From Dichetophora obliterata (taxonomy: Eukaryota; Arthropoda; Insecta; Diptera; Sciomyzidae), in NCBI GenBank assembly GCA_963920525.1, contig OY986436.1, forward strand, positions 8,080,001 to 8,144,000: a DNA stretch of 64,000 bases, read 5' to 3'. This document shows, piece after piece, positions 10,535-21,421 of this stretch. The notes below the pieces were generated by a model. It was not told the DNA's origin and ran no database searches. It saw nothing but the letters and a program-made list of their open reading frames with translations. Each line of letters starts with the position of its first letter. Within the stretch, counting starts at the first letter, position 1. A program made the position numbers and the translations under genes.

Positions 10535-12546
10535 TATATATTTTTGCAATATATCGAAATTAACAATAAGCAAATGTAAACAGATGTATTAGAAATTAAA
10601 ATAACAGTATAGATATGTTCCAATGAGTGCAGCTACATAAAAGCAAGGTAATATTACATCTTATATTAGTTACTTAAAGACATTTACATATGTAATAATC
10701 ACAGATTCGTATTGAAACATATTTTATCTAACGATGAGGCAAATCCAAAATATGGAAGCGTTTCAGTCTTCTTGTTGCTGAGGTATTGTCTAAAAGGGCT
10801 ATAGCTAAAGTGTTGCTATGACTTTCGAGTCGGTCTATGTATCCTTCGCTGAACCTTTTGATTTCTGACCTTACAAAGAGCATGTAAGAGTTCGGAAGGA
10901 GTGGCTTTATAAAGGCTCAATAACGAAAAAATATAGCGTTTTTAATTTTTGTCTTATATTGAAGGTAGGCGTGATGGTCGTTGGATTTCAAAGTATTTTT
11001 GAATGTGATCTCGTAAAGTTAATTTCAAATTATGTGTCAAATTTTATTGCTTCACGACGTATCCTTCTATTTAGTGACACTTTTTGTATGTTACTCAGCC
11101 ACTGTGCCTCGTGCGCTTGAACATTTTTAGTTTTATATGTGAGTTTTTAATTAAAAGCAGCTGTATGACGGCTGGATTTAGTAATATTTTTGACATGAGA
11201 TGAAGATTTTTTTTTGCTTTGTATAAATGTCGAACAGGTGAAAAAGTTGATTAGAATATTTGGAAATGAATTTAATAACTTACATAAGAAATAAATGAGT
11301 AATAAATGCTACCCATATAGTCTCCAGAGTCAGTTTACACTATACAATAAAATTCTCGTTAAATTCTCAACACGTTCGGATCTTTATTTTTGCCAATAAG
11401 TTTTTGGAGTCTGCTTTTTGGCACTCAAGCCATATTTATTGCCTAAGAATTGATTTGCTCTTCTGCTCGCTAAGAAAATCCTTCGACTAGACCCGAACAG
11501 ACTGGCGTCATTATTGCTTTTTGGCTGAAATTTATTGTAACATGGCGCTTCCTCTAAAATTTCTACAAATTCGATTTCCAGCAAAGGTCTTTAGTTTTCC
11601 CTCTGCTCTTTAGCTTTCACTCTCTCCACCATCCACAGTAATATATGAAATATGAGCTTTTCATTACAATTTATGTGCAATCGGGCAAAAATTAATGTCT
11701 TCTACCAACACCTCCACCATCCGCAAGACCAGCGCCATTCGTCCAACGATTTAAATATGAAGAATTACCTTGTGATTTCGGCGATTCAGTTGGATGCTGT
11801 TCACTGTCCACACATTGCAGACACAGGGCATTTAGAAAACTTTTTCTTACTTTGCTGCTCCACGTTCCATAAATTCAGATTAGTCAACATTTAGCCTTAT
11901 GCTGCTGTCTGTCTGTCGGACTGTCTGTTGGCCACAAATTTACTGGCTGGTCATGTTTTTGGTGGTGTGTTAGCAGAAGAAAGAGACTAATGTCAGGGGA
12001 GTGTGAAAGGAAAGAGTGTGTGCAGAGTGTAGTTGAATATATATATAAAAAAAATCACAGATTGATGTTATTCAAAATTGAAATTTATTTTCACCTAAAA
12101 GTATGCAATTCGCATAGAAAATATGTGCGGAAACATGATGTGAAAATGTCCAAAGTAAACGAAAATATAGCATAAAGAGAATACGTGGCTAATATTTAAA
12201 AATAGAATTAAAAATTAGGGTCAAAATTGACGGGAATAAAAATACTTGAAATTAAATGGGTCAGCTTTAGATGTGAAGCATGAGCGCGTAAACGTAAGCT
12301 TCTAATTAGAGGAGTGTCATTAGAGGCATTAATTTTAATCTCATAATTGGAGTACGTGAAGAGACTGCGGCCAAGTTAAGCTTAAAAAAGCTTTTAGTTG
12401 CAAGTTTGTAAAACTTTTTTGACATTAAACGTTTTCACGACCTTTTTTCTTTTCAATTGTGAAAATTGGTGCATAAATCAATAAAATATTAGCTCAATCT
12501 AAGATCAAGATTTGCATAAATCAAATGAAAGTAACATACACAATTA
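10535..12546. other. Apparently unique non-coding DNA
   Basis: About 2 kb with no coding frame that resembles a known protein and no strong internal repeats. Frames of 60-80 codons here have no recognisable motifs. Probably host intergenic or intronic DNA. Confidence 0.4.
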
Positions 12547-12789
12547 GGGTATTCACAAGGTGTGCTATCATGTCATATTATCCTAAAACTTTACAACTAA
12601 AATTTACAAGATAAATAAATACAAATAAGAAACAGCTGTTTGATTACGCTACTTCAAATTTACGACACAAACATAGCTTTCAGAGTTTAGTACTTTTTTA
12701 TATGGAAGGCAACAGTAAAATGTTTAAACTAGTGCAAAATCGTAGGATAATATGACATTATGACATGATAGCACATATTGTGAATACCC
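12547..12789. mobile_element. MITE with ~40-bp inverted ends
   Basis: The ends start GGGTATTCACAA on both strands and continue through GTGCTATCATGTCATA and ATTATCCTA. The right copy carries an extra 8-base ATGTCATA duplication. TA borders each end (12545-12546 and 12790-12791), and the flank itself continues the palindrome (CAATTA/TAATTG). No coding content; probably a non-autonomous Tc1/mariner-type element. Confidence 0.8.
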
Positions 12790-13062
12790 TAATTGTTACT
12801 TTACAAGATTTCAATTTAGAGCTTTAGATCAAGTAGCCTATGAAAGAAGGCACAACAACTCTGTACATACAGTTAATCACACATCAGACTAGACATACTG
12901 TTTCAAAAGGCGCTACCCTTTCATCTTCAGTAATTTTGCGTGATTAAGCTGTGAACAACTCGAAGTTTGTTGCGCTGTGCTAGCTGAGCAAAAAAGAGAA
13001 AAGTAGAGAGCAACAGTTTATTGAAACTCTCGCAACACAAACGCGTGAACAGAAAACGATTA

Positions 13063-13084
13063 ACAGTCCGACCTAAATTGGTGC
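13063..13084 (+). repeat. Outer inverted repeat, left copy of a nested transposon region
   Basis: Twenty-two bases beginning ACAGTCCGACC match the reverse complement of 21422-21443 with one mismatch. They bracket the whole 13-21 kb nest and may be the ends of its oldest component. Confidence 0.5.
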
Positions 13085-13132
13085 GCCTTGCGTTGCGTTT
13101 AAAAGTGCTACGCAAATGTTCAATTAGCGCTA

Positions 13133-13440
13133 CCACGGTTCCAACCTCAAATTCCCACGAAAAAACCTTATTACCACAATAGCAAAATTTAATAACCACG
13201 AAAATTCCCATGGTAATAATTTGAAAAAAAAATTCCCATCGCAATTAAAAAACCACAAAAAATTCCACGGACATTTAATATAATCACGAAAATCCCAAAT
13301 AAAAAAACCACGAAAAATCCCATTTGTATTAAAAAAACTACAAAAAATCTCTCTTCTATTAAAAATTACCACAGTAAATAATATAGCCATAACAAATTGC
13401 CAAAAATGAAACAAGAAATTGAAAATATTTAAAAGAACTA
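13133..13440. repeat. Diverged ~35-bp tandem repeats (CCACGAAAAATTCCCAT type)
   Basis: The units CCACGAAAA, ATTCCCA and AATTAAAAAACCAC recur in varying order. Similar units in the same orientation recur at 21080-21210 on the far side of the inserted transposon, so the two stretches look like halves of one older repeat. The left half starts with CACGGTTCCAACC and the right half ends in the near-complement GGTGGCAACCG. Confidence 0.55.
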
Positions 13441-13967
13441 GTATATTTCCTCGTCTGTGTTTTAATTAGTCTTTTAGTAATAATATTCAATGAAAAATAT
13501 TTTTTAATCCACCTTAAACCTGTATAAAGTTTACAAAAAGAGTTCCAAATTAGTTTTTAGTTTTTAAAAAGCAAAACTCAATCACGAAATTCTTATCTTT
13601 TTAACAATTGAGCCGTTCAGAGCACACATCGATTAACTCCATAAAACAAAAAGTTGAGAAACGCAATGATGTAATATATATTGTTTTTAAAAATTCCTGT
13701 GATGATATGAATTCAAATATGTAATGTAGAATGCACAATTGCAGATATAGCTTTCATCTAACGGTATATAAAATAAATAAAAAAGTAAACAATCGTCAGT
13801 AATGTTACAGTTTTTATGTGACTGGTGGAGTTAATCGATTTGGCAACTGAAAAAAAATAATAAGATTAAATTTATACTTTACATTTTTAAGTTTTTATTA
13901 AGAAAAAGTCAAATTTTATACATTTTAAGCACAGCTTTTAATTTTTTTTAATTAATTTATAGCAGCT

Positions 13968-15824
13968 TTATGTTTGGGGCATTATTCTTTGGGATGTTTC
14001 AGCAATATTATACATAATGTCGTCTTCATCAGCTGTAGGCGAGGATTCGTCATTTCGTTTTGTTGACAAATTATTATAGTAATCGTGTTTAACAGTAGGA
14101 ATGAATTTTAGCAGGTCCATCATATCTCTCCATTTTTCCTTTGTCACAGTTCTTCCTTTAGGAAATAATAAAAGCTGATCAATATTTTTCAAACTTTGCG
14201 GTCTACCCTTTAAAGATTTTTTTATATTAATGGCTTGAAATTCAGTATCTTCTTTATAGTCATTTTTTAATTGTATGAGATAGGGTTTTGACCTTTCTAA
14301 CTTTATCCAGCGTATTTTAAGCCAATTTACTAGAAGCCCTGTGACGGTCACTTTTCTGTTAATGATAGACTGTTCTAAAGGTTTTGTTGACAAAAAATCT
14401 TGGTGAGTCATTTGTATTAGATGAAATGGCGATTTATTTTTACATGTTTTGATTATATGGTACCAATCATCTGGTGAAAAGATGTTTTGATTTTTTTTCG
14501 CACATGTCTCAATAATGGCAAAATCCGAGTCATTGGGTAAATAGCTGTGTCCACTTACCAAAAATTTCATTTCAGTTGATACAGCTTTGATTTCCGTGCT
14601 TTGAACAAGTTTTAATAAACTTAAGACGGTTTTAATGTTTCTGTTTTGGCCGGTACACGAATCCGAATATGTTATTATTTGTTCGTAATTTGCAGCGTAA
14701 GTCTTTATGTACTTTGTTAGACAAGATGAAATTTCTTGAGACCCACGTGATCCTTCAGTTTCTGGCCAAACAAACATGTGGCTTGTATTTTTATTGAATT
14801 CATGACATCCAAAATTATACACATATAAATTTCGCTTATAATAAGCTACGGATGTGGTCAACTTGGGAAAGGCTAAAGCTTTTTCCAAGTCAAAAGAAAA
14901 TACGAACAACTTATCTGATGTTGCCATTCGATCGGCAGCCATTTGACTGCGAGCCCGTTCAGCCTCTTCTAAGTGAGTTTCCTTTTCAATTTTTGCCATC
15001 TGAATACCCTCATCGTCTAAAGATTGAATTTTTATTTGAAAAGCATCACAAGTTTGACACGTATCCTTTGATGGCTGTTCATACATCTTCTTAATGTTTA
15101 AGTGAGGATTTAAATATTGTCGTCTTGGATTATGAGCTCTGGTGTAGTGACTACTGTAGGTTGGAAATGACTTTATATGTTTTATAACATTTGTATCATC
15201 TATTTTATTGCTTGCAACGCCGTCATTGCGCTTATCTACTAAAGTTGTAACTTGTTCTTTAGAACAACAATCGTATATCCGCCCGTCACTCACCTGATAA
15301 GTGTCTCTAAAATATTTTTTACAAACGGGAATATCACGTCTCTGTTTTCGAAAGTAATATGCAAACAAATGTGATCTTCGTTTTTTAGTTTCATTTGTAG
15401 GGCGTCTTCTTTTTATTTCGTTAACTTTGATACAACCTCTTAAGAAAATATTTTGGTCAAGATGACTATGCAAACTATAAAAGTCTTTCATGGCAGCCTC
15501 TCTTTCATCCGAACTAATTTTTTGATTGTAATTTTGACTGCATTTGCATTGTATATCGACAAATGTTTTTGCAGGTATTAATTTTCCACCTCTATTTCTG
15601 TATGCCAAACCTTTTATCCTGTTATGCTTTTGTAAATTTCGTTTCCATTTACCAGGATTACGACTTATTTTCCTCCCAATCGATATGTTAGTAGGGTTTG
15701 TACTGTTGCAATCCGATGAATCCGAGGAAAACGATAAACGTCTGCTTGGGCCAGACCTTTTGTTGATAAATCGTATTGAAGAATCTTCACTGCTTTCCTC
15801 ACTCACATTATTAGTCTTACTCAT
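13968..15824 (-). CDS. Intact 618-codon DUF7869-like transposase candidate
   Basis: An uninterrupted frame starts at an ATG (MSKTNNVSEE). Residues 1-50 are acidic and Ser-rich. A basic stretch (PGKWKRNLQKHNR, 57-69) is followed by small cysteine pairs (CKC 93-95, CC 186-187, CQTC 256-259) that could bind zinc. The core is like the DUF7869 domain of insect multicopy proteins: FSFDLEKALAFPKL (D312), YSDSCTGQN (D388) and GHSYLPNDSDFAIIE (D434/E439). Their spacing fits an RNase H-like DDE/DDD fold, so D312, D388 and D434 or E439 are candidate catalytic acids; this is inference. The inverted repeats around it suggest a nuclear transposase. The gypsy LTR lies about 120 bases upstream of the start codon and may have replaced its promoter. 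Confidence 0.75.
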   Translation of the reverse strand: MSKTNNVSEESSEDSSIRFINKRSGPSRRLSFSSDSSDCNSTNPTNISIGRKISRNPGKWKRNLQKHNRIKGLAYRNRGGKLIPAKTFVDIQCKCSQNYNQKISSDEREAAMKDFYSLHSHLDQNIFLRGCIKVNEIKRRRPTNETKKRRSHLFAYYFRKQRRDIPVCKKYFRDTYQVSDGRIYDCCSKEQVTTLVDKRNDGVASNKIDDTNVIKHIKSFPTYSSHYTRAHNPRRQYLNPHLNIKKMYEQPSKDTCQTCDAFQIKIQSLDDEGIQMAKIEKETHLEEAERARSQMAADRMATSDKLFVFSFDLEKALAFPKLTTSVAYYKRNLYVYNFGCHEFNKNTSHMFVWPETEGSRGSQEISSCLTKYIKTYAANYEQIITYSDSCTGQNRNIKTVLSLLKLVQSTEIKAVSTEMKFLVSGHSYLPNDSDFAIIETCAKKNQNIFSPDDWYHIIKTCKNKSPFHLIQMTHQDFLSTKPLEQSIINRKVTVTGLLVNWLKIRWIKLERSKPYLIQLKNDYKEDTEFQAINIKKSLKGRPQSLKNIDQLLLFPKGRTVTKEKWRDMMDLLKFIPTVKHDYYNNLSTKRNDESSPTADEDDIMYNIAETSQRIMPQT

Positions 15825-15943
15825 CTTGATTATAACGGTATAATAATTATTTCTTTAAAAACAACGTGGGAGTAATATTGAAAAGACTAAGAAGTACACA
15901 GTAACATTCAGAGTGCGAGATCACTTCTATACTAACTACCATT

Positions 15944-16754
15944 TGTAGTGTACTTTCATACATACATACGTACACACATCATGCAAACAACCACCTAAAA
16001 AAAAGACCTTCACTTTAGTGACCTAAAATTGTCTAACATACGACGACAATAAAAAGAAAACATCAACATAATATGTTCACACATTCCCAAATTTAAATCT
16101 GTATAAAAAACCTCAACGTAAACGCAACTAATTGCAATTCGAATTCTTATGAAATGTATTTTGTACCCTTTACGCTTATGCCGCTAGATACCACACAAGC
16201 TGAGCTGCGACAGCGGGTGTTGAATTACAAGTGCATTGCACAGAAAGACATAACGCAACAACAACAGGCGGTGAGTCGAACAAGTGCCTATGACACTTTA
16301 AAGTCAAGGCCACGAATTCAAGCGAACCAATTAATGTTGTCAAAAATATTAAATAGAGGGGAAACAGATTAGAGGTTATTAAACTGAAAGTGATTGGTCG
16401 ATTATCGATTCTAAAAATTAAATTCAAAAAAGTATTGGAATAAAGGGCGGAGTCTTGGAAATAGTGGTAAAATTATTTTAAGAAAAATACTTGTATTTTT
16501 AGTTTATAAGTCAAGACTTTTCAGTAATAAAATTAGAATTTAAAGACGACTTATACTGAGCTCTTCAGCTCCTTGTTTTATTTACTTCTCAAGCTTGGCT
16601 CCTTAGCCTAAAACAAAAATACAGAGCGGCACTTTAGCCATATTAACTTGAGCGTTGGTGCGCTCTAAAAACACCAAAGTAACATTTCGATTAGGCATCG
16701 AAATGTTTCTTTGAATCACTGAATCCAATAGACCAGAAATTATCACCCCCTACA
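15944..16754 (+). repeat. Putative 5' LTR
   Basis: Starts TGTAGTGTAC and ends CCCCCTACA, giving TGTAG/CTACA inverted ends, the standard TG...CA form. The end abuts the primer-binding site. A TATA-like TATAAAAAAC lies near 16101. Length 811 bases. With no 3' LTR to compare, the left limit rests on the terminal motif alone. Confidence 0.6.
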
Positions 16755-16772
16755 TGGCGATCCTGCCGATAC
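16755..16772 (+). other. Putative tRNA primer-binding site
   Basis: TGGCGATCCTGCCGATAC directly follows the CTACA end of the LTR. TGG right after an LTR is the usual match to a tRNA 3' CCA end. The exact tRNA is not identified. Confidence 0.5.
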
Positions 16773-16839
16773 CGATCCTGCAGACCATACGATTATAGAT
16801 TAAACAAACAGTACACTATAAAAAAAAAAAACACCTTAA

Positions 16840-17361
16840 ATGTCTTCAACAAAATTTCACAAATTATTCGAGAAAGTCCTAAGAGAAGCAAAAAACTTTA
16901 TGGAAAAGCCAACAGAAGAATATATTCCACAGTCAACAGCACCAATAGAAAATATACCAATCTACACTCCAACATCCAAAACTGCCGGACCCAAACCGAT
17001 CACTATTGAAGATTACAGAAAAAGACAACAACATAACAGAAACTATAATACACGACTACAAACCAACAGAAATGACAATACATTTATGCAACGAACCCAT
17101 AAAAACAACACATACAGACATAACCAAAATAACAACAATCAGAATTACAATAACAATAGAAACAACTTTGTTAGAAATAGTAACCAGAGAAATAATAATG
17201 GCCAAAATGCGCAAAGACGCAATTCTGATAATAACAACACATACAGAAATTCTAACAATCAAAGATATAACAACAGAATGTACGTATTTAATAATGAAGA
17301 CCAGGGAAACGACGATCGCTCGGAGATCAACAAAGAAGATCATCCGGGACAGCGCAACTAA
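16840..17361 (+). CDS. gag: gag-like nucleocapsid frame, short
   Basis: A 173-codon frame from an ATG shortly after the primer-binding site. The last hundred residues are extremely rich in Asn, Gln, Arg and Tyr, with no CCHC zinc knuckle. That suits an RNA-binding nucleocapsid of an insect gypsy-type element. Family gag proteins are usually more than twice this length, so the capsid part is probably missing or this copy is internally deleted. Its end overlaps the pol frame, which is at -1 relative to it, consistent with ribosomal frameshifting. Confidence 0.6.
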   Translation: MSSTKFHKLFEKVLREAKNFMEKPTEEYIPQSTAPIENIPIYTPTSKTAGPKPITIEDYRKRQQHNRNYNTRLQTNRNDNTFMQRTHKNNTYRHNQNNNNQNYNNNRNNFVRNSNQRNNNGQNAQRRNSDNNNTYRNSNNQRYNNRMYVFNNEDQGNDDRSEINKEDHPGQRN

Positions 17362-17429
17362 AAATATACAAAATATCGGATTATACAACAAATTATATAA
17401 TAATAACATGCAGCAATACAAAAAAACAA

Positions 17430-19535
17430 TTGAAATTCTTAATTGATACAGGTGCAGACATATCAATCTGCAAAATAGAAAATATAAATAATGATAGAGA
17501 ATTGATGACAAGAGAAAATTGTAAACTAACAGGTATAACAGAAGAAGAGACTTTCACTCTAGGCTCAAAAGCACAAAGACTCAATTTACAAAACTTTAAT
17601 ATACAACATATTTTTCAAGCCGTAGACAACGACTTCCCCATTCACACTGACGGTATTTTAGGTAGAGACTTTTTATCAAAATATATGTGTAAAATTGACT
17701 ATGAAACACATACACTCACAATAATACTAAACAACACCGACATAGTAACACCTTTATACTTAAATAAAAACGCATTTGATACTATCAGAATACCTCCTAG
17801 AACAGAAATTATAGCTCCAATAAATTTAAACTTAAATCAAGATAGTGTTATTTTGAACGAAGAAATTCAAACAGGAGTATTTATAGCAAATTCTATAGTT
17901 CCATCAACAGGAATATGTCACGTAAAAATATTAAATACTACCGAAACAGAAATAAAAATTAACAAACTAACACCAAAATTCAAACCTCTATCAGAATACT
18001 CATATTTTACACGAGACACACGTCAAAATGAAACTGGATTCCAAGAAGTTATAAAAGAATTAGGCATAGAATTAAAACATCCACTCATAAATATTTTCAG
18101 AAAATATCAACATATATTCCATTTAGCAAATGAACAGCTGACAATAAACAATTTTTATACACAAAAACTAATCACAACAAATGATACTCCCATATACATA
18201 AAAAATTATAGATTACCACATGTACACAACGAAGAAATACATGAACAAGTTCAAGACCTATTAAACAACGATATAATTGAACCATCAATAAGCCCATACA
18301 ATTCACCTCTCCTAATAGTACCTAAGAAAAATAATGACGATATCAAAAAATGGCGTTTGGTAGTTGATTTTAGGAAATTAAACAATAACATAGTTAGTGA
18401 TAAATTCCCTTTAACAAGAATAGAAGATGTCTTAGACAAACTTGGCAGAGCAAAATACTTTTCTACACTTGACATGACAAGTTTTTTTCACCAAAAACCT
18501 TTAGAAAAAAATTCAAGACCATTAACAGCTTTTTCGACCAACGATGGTCACTACCATTTCAAAAGACTACCATTTGGATTGAAAATATCCTCGAACAGTT
18601 TTCAACGAATGCTAACATTAGCACTAACAGGATTAAGCTCAGAAGCATTTTTATATGTAGATGACATAATAGTTTTTGGATGTAGCTTGCAACATCACAA
18701 CAATAATTTAATTAAAATTTTTGATAGATTATCTAAATACAATCTTAAATTAAACGCAAACAAATGCAAATTTCTACGTCCAGAGGTTGTCTATTTGGGA
18801 CACCTGATAACACAAAACGGCATTAAGACCGATCCAGCAAAATATGAAACAATAAAAAATTATCCAACTCCTTTAAATGCAGACGATGTGCGTAGATTCG
18901 TTGCCTTTTGCAATTATTATAGACGATTCATAAAAGATTTTGCAACAATCGCACAATGCTTAAATGCTTTATTTAAAAAGAACAAAACTTTTGATTGGAC
19001 AACACAATGCCAAACAGCGTTTGAGACACTAAAACAAAAATTAATAGAACCACCAATATTACAGTATCCAGACTTTTTAAAACCATTCATTTTAACGACT
19101 GACGCGTCAAACTACGCGTTAGGAGCCGTATTATCACAAGGTGAAATTGGAGAAGACTTACCAATATCTTATGCAAGCAAAACTTTACAAAAACATGACA
19201 TAAATAAACCAATAATAGAAAAAGAACTTTTAGCAATACACTGGGGCATTAATTTTTTTAAACCATATTTATACGGACAGAAATTTATAGTAGTTACGGA
19301 TCACAGACCTTTAGTCTCACTTTTTGCTCATAAAAACCCATCATCAAAAATGACCAGAATCAGATTAGACTTATCTGATTATGACTTTACAATAATATTT
19401 ACACAAGGAAAAATAAATACCAATGCCGACGCGCTATCACGAATAAAAATAGATTCGGACATACTTAAAACAATGACACCAAATGATGAAACAAGCAAAG
19501 CCATGGTAATTACAAGGGGAAATAAAAAGAAGTAA
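17430..19535 (+). CDS. pol: pol: aspartic protease, reverse transcriptase, RNase H
   Basis: A 701-codon frame, open also upstream of the first counted codon (a TTG) to at least 17352, so it overlaps gag in the -1 frame. Protease: LIDTGAD at residues 4-10 and ILGRDF near 76-81. Reverse transcriptase: KWRLVVDFRKLNN around 307-319, STLDMTSFFHQ around 345-355, and LYVDDIIVFG with catalytic YVDD 409-412. RNase H begins near TTDASNYALGA (556-566). The Ty3/gypsy order is clear. The frame ends with NKKK and a stop before integrase, so this copy would not make a complete polyprotein. The usual Gly in the SGFHQ motif is replaced (SFFHQ), a possible mark of decay. Confidence 0.85.
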   Translation: MKFLIDTGADISICKIENINNDRELMTRENCKLTGITEEETFTLGSKAQRLNLQNFNIQHIFQAVDNDFPIHTDGILGRDFLSKYMCKIDYETHTLTIILNNTDIVTPLYLNKNAFDTIRIPPRTEIIAPINLNLNQDSVILNEEIQTGVFIANSIVPSTGICHVKILNTTETEIKINKLTPKFKPLSEYSYFTRDTRQNETGFQEVIKELGIELKHPLINIFRKYQHIFHLANEQLTINNFYTQKLITTNDTPIYIKNYRLPHVHNEEIHEQVQDLLNNDIIEPSISPYNSPLLIVPKKNNDDIKKWRLVVDFRKLNNNIVSDKFPLTRIEDVLDKLGRAKYFSTLDMTSFFHQKPLEKNSRPLTAFSTNDGHYHFKRLPFGLKISSNSFQRMLTLALTGLSSEAFLYVDDIIVFGCSLQHHNNNLIKIFDRLSKYNLKLNANKCKFLRPEVVYLGHLITQNGIKTDPAKYETIKNYPTPLNADDVRRFVAFCNYYRRFIKDFATIAQCLNALFKKNKTFDWTTQCQTAFETLKQKLIEPPILQYPDFLKPFILTTDASNYALGAVLSQGEIGEDLPISYASKTLQKHDINKPIIEKELLAIHWGINFFKPYLYGQKFIVVTDHRPLVSLFAHKNPSSKMTRIRLDLSDYDFTIIFTQGKINTNADALSRIKIDSDILKTMTPNDETSKAMVITRGNKKK

Positions 19536-19591
19536 GAAGAACTTGCAGACGATGATTGCACATCTCAACGGGAGCGTCATGAACTCTTTAT

Positions 19592-20190
19592 ATGGGACTG
19601 CACATCACAGATATCAGAAACGTACGTAAATTAAAATTTGAAATAAGCGATAAAAATATGAATATGAATAAAAATGATACTAGTATCCAAATTATAAATG
19701 ATATTGTGCACGTGCGATGTAGCGATAAATTGACGAATCCAGATTCGACATCGATGAAGCTATCATCAAAAATTAATAAAAATAATAAAAATATGCATGC
19801 AAGATCTAATGATAACTCAGCGACTCTAGAGCCGATTCTGAAGAAATTAGTATCTAAAATGAATAAATTTGATATAAAAGAACTAGCGCTAGATGAAAAA
19901 GATAATATATTTGAAATCATACAGAAAGAAGAATTTAAAAGAATATATAACATGTTGCAGCAGAAGAACAAAATAGAAAATAATAAAGAATCGCTAAAAA
20001 TTATGATATTTCAACCCCCTAAAAGAATTACAAACAAAACCATGCAACACAAAATAATTCAAGAATACCATGACACACCACAAGGAGGACACTTAGGTAT
20101 TAGAAAGACTATCCTCAAACTAAAACAACGCTATATTTGGAAACATATGCGACAGATGGTAATGTATTATGCTTCTCACTGTTGCATGAT
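19592..20190 (+). pseudogene. pol tail with truncated integrase zinc-binding domain
   Basis: A lysine/asparagine-rich stretch leads into the integrase HHCC domain (EYHDTPQGGHLG and KQRYIWKHM, then CC at the point of truncation). The frame differs from the upstream pol frame, and a stop lies between them. After the first zinc cysteine the sequence departs from the family, so the catalytic domain and chromatin-targeting tail are gone. This element cannot integrate by itself. Confidence 0.7.
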
Positions 20191-21079
20191 GAGTTTTGCG
20201 AATTCCCACTAATACTGCGTTTTCATATAGGCAAGGGGGATTTTCAGCTACAGCATTGTAAATTCGTTCATTTTTGGGCAAAATTAACAATACAACGCTG
20301 ACACACAATATTATATTATTGAGAGGGAGAGGGCATCTTCGGATGTTTAAAAACAAATAAGTGTCTATGGTCAGCTAGAACAGATACAGCGTTTCCAAAA
20401 CGATTTACATTGGGGTATGGAGTAAATCGAAATGGAAATTAATCTGAAATTAATTAATTAATTATTATTCAATGGCCAAAAAAAATTGTCATTTAACGGT
20501 GCTAATCTTTATTATTCGGGAAAGTTATTATAAATATAAAAAGTTATGACTATACCAAGGCCTTTGACACTTAAATTTAAAATTTTTCAAAAAGTGGAGT
20601 TAATCGAAGTGTGCACTGAGCGGCTCAATTATTGCTCAGCACGCACCGCATCAAAAGCAAAATTTTATTCGATTGAAAATTCGATGAACAACGAACATTT
20701 CGATAGGGTTTGACGTTCGATACTCGTTGTTTCATAACCAGCGAAGATTACGTCGGAAGAAACTCGTAATAAAGATCAATCATAAATCAATTTTAAGACA
20801 TACCAATTTGGTATATTGAAAAAAAAAAAAAAAATCACTGAAACATATTTTCGCAATGCATGTAATTATGTCAAGAATGAAAGAATTTCCCACCAAACCA
20901 AAGTAACTGAAATCTTAACGAATTCGTTGCAAAAATCATATATGTAGATGGGTTAATACGATTTTGACAATGAACAAAATATGGAAAATATACACTTTTA
21001 TGTATATATATTTATACATATTTTAACTGAAAACTAAATAAAAATAAATCCTTCAAAAAAAAAAGAAATCTTACAAAAA
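20190..21079. other. Right flank of the nested transposons, non-coding
   Basis: Up to 20626 this is the remainder of the DUF7869-like transposon. Beyond it is AT-rich sequence with a poly-A run near 20820. No gene is visible. Confidence 0.4.
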
Positions 21080-21210
21080 CAAAAAAAAAAAAAATCCCAC
21101 GTGAATTAAAAAAAAATCACACTCAATTAAAAAATTCTATAGGAATTCCCATTTTCCACGGCAATTAAAAATAACCACAAATGGGATTTTTCCTACAAAG
21201 GTGGCAACCG
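21080..21210. repeat. Second half of the CCACG/AATTCCCAT tandem repeat
   Basis: Contains ATCCCACGTGAATTAAAAA, GGAATTCCCAT and CACGGCAATTAAAAATAACC in the same orientation as the units at 13133-13440, and ends GGTGGCAACCG. It fits one repeat split by the 7-kb insertion. Confidence 0.5.
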
Positions 21211-21421
21211 TAGGGCTACTGAAACTGAACGCTGCGTGAACTTCAACAATCATTGCCTTTGTTCTTGTTTTTCTTTTCGTTCTCTTTGTTGCAGACAACT
21301 TCACTACCGAACGCATTGTCAAAATTGGAAATTAGAATGGAGTTGCGCTAGTGCGTATTTCGGTAGGTTTCATACAAAATGTATGAGTATGAACAAATTT
21401 TGACAGGTAAATGAAGCTGAT

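Larger units (their letters stand above)
15944..20185 (+). mobile_element. Ty3/gypsy LTR retrotransposon, 3'-truncated
   Basis: The order is 5' LTR, primer-binding site, gag-like frame, then protease, reverse transcriptase, RNase H and the start of integrase. Similarity ends within the integrase zinc-binding region near 20185. No catalytic core of integrase and no 3' LTR is present, so the right part was deleted. It sits inside the DUF7869-like transposon between that gene's start and its right inverted repeat. Confidence 0.85.
13610..20626 (-). mobile_element. DUF7869-like DNA transposon, split by a gypsy insertion
   Basis: A 32-bp inverted pair, GAGCCGTTCAGAGCACACAT... at 13610-13641 and its complement at 20595-20626, matches at 28 of 32 positions. 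AATT follows each end outward and could be a 4-bp target duplication or an extension of the palindrome. Removing the LTR retrotransposon (15944 to about 20185) leaves about 2.8 kb holding one intact minus-strand gene, a normal size for an autonomous cut-and-paste element. A further inverted TGGAGTTAATCGAT lies subterminally at 13826-13839. The superfamily is not one I can name. Confidence 0.7.

Noticed and set aside
16176..17584. Long minus- and plus-strand frames overlapping the gypsy gag region
   Set aside because: Shadows of the Asn-codon-rich gag sequence.
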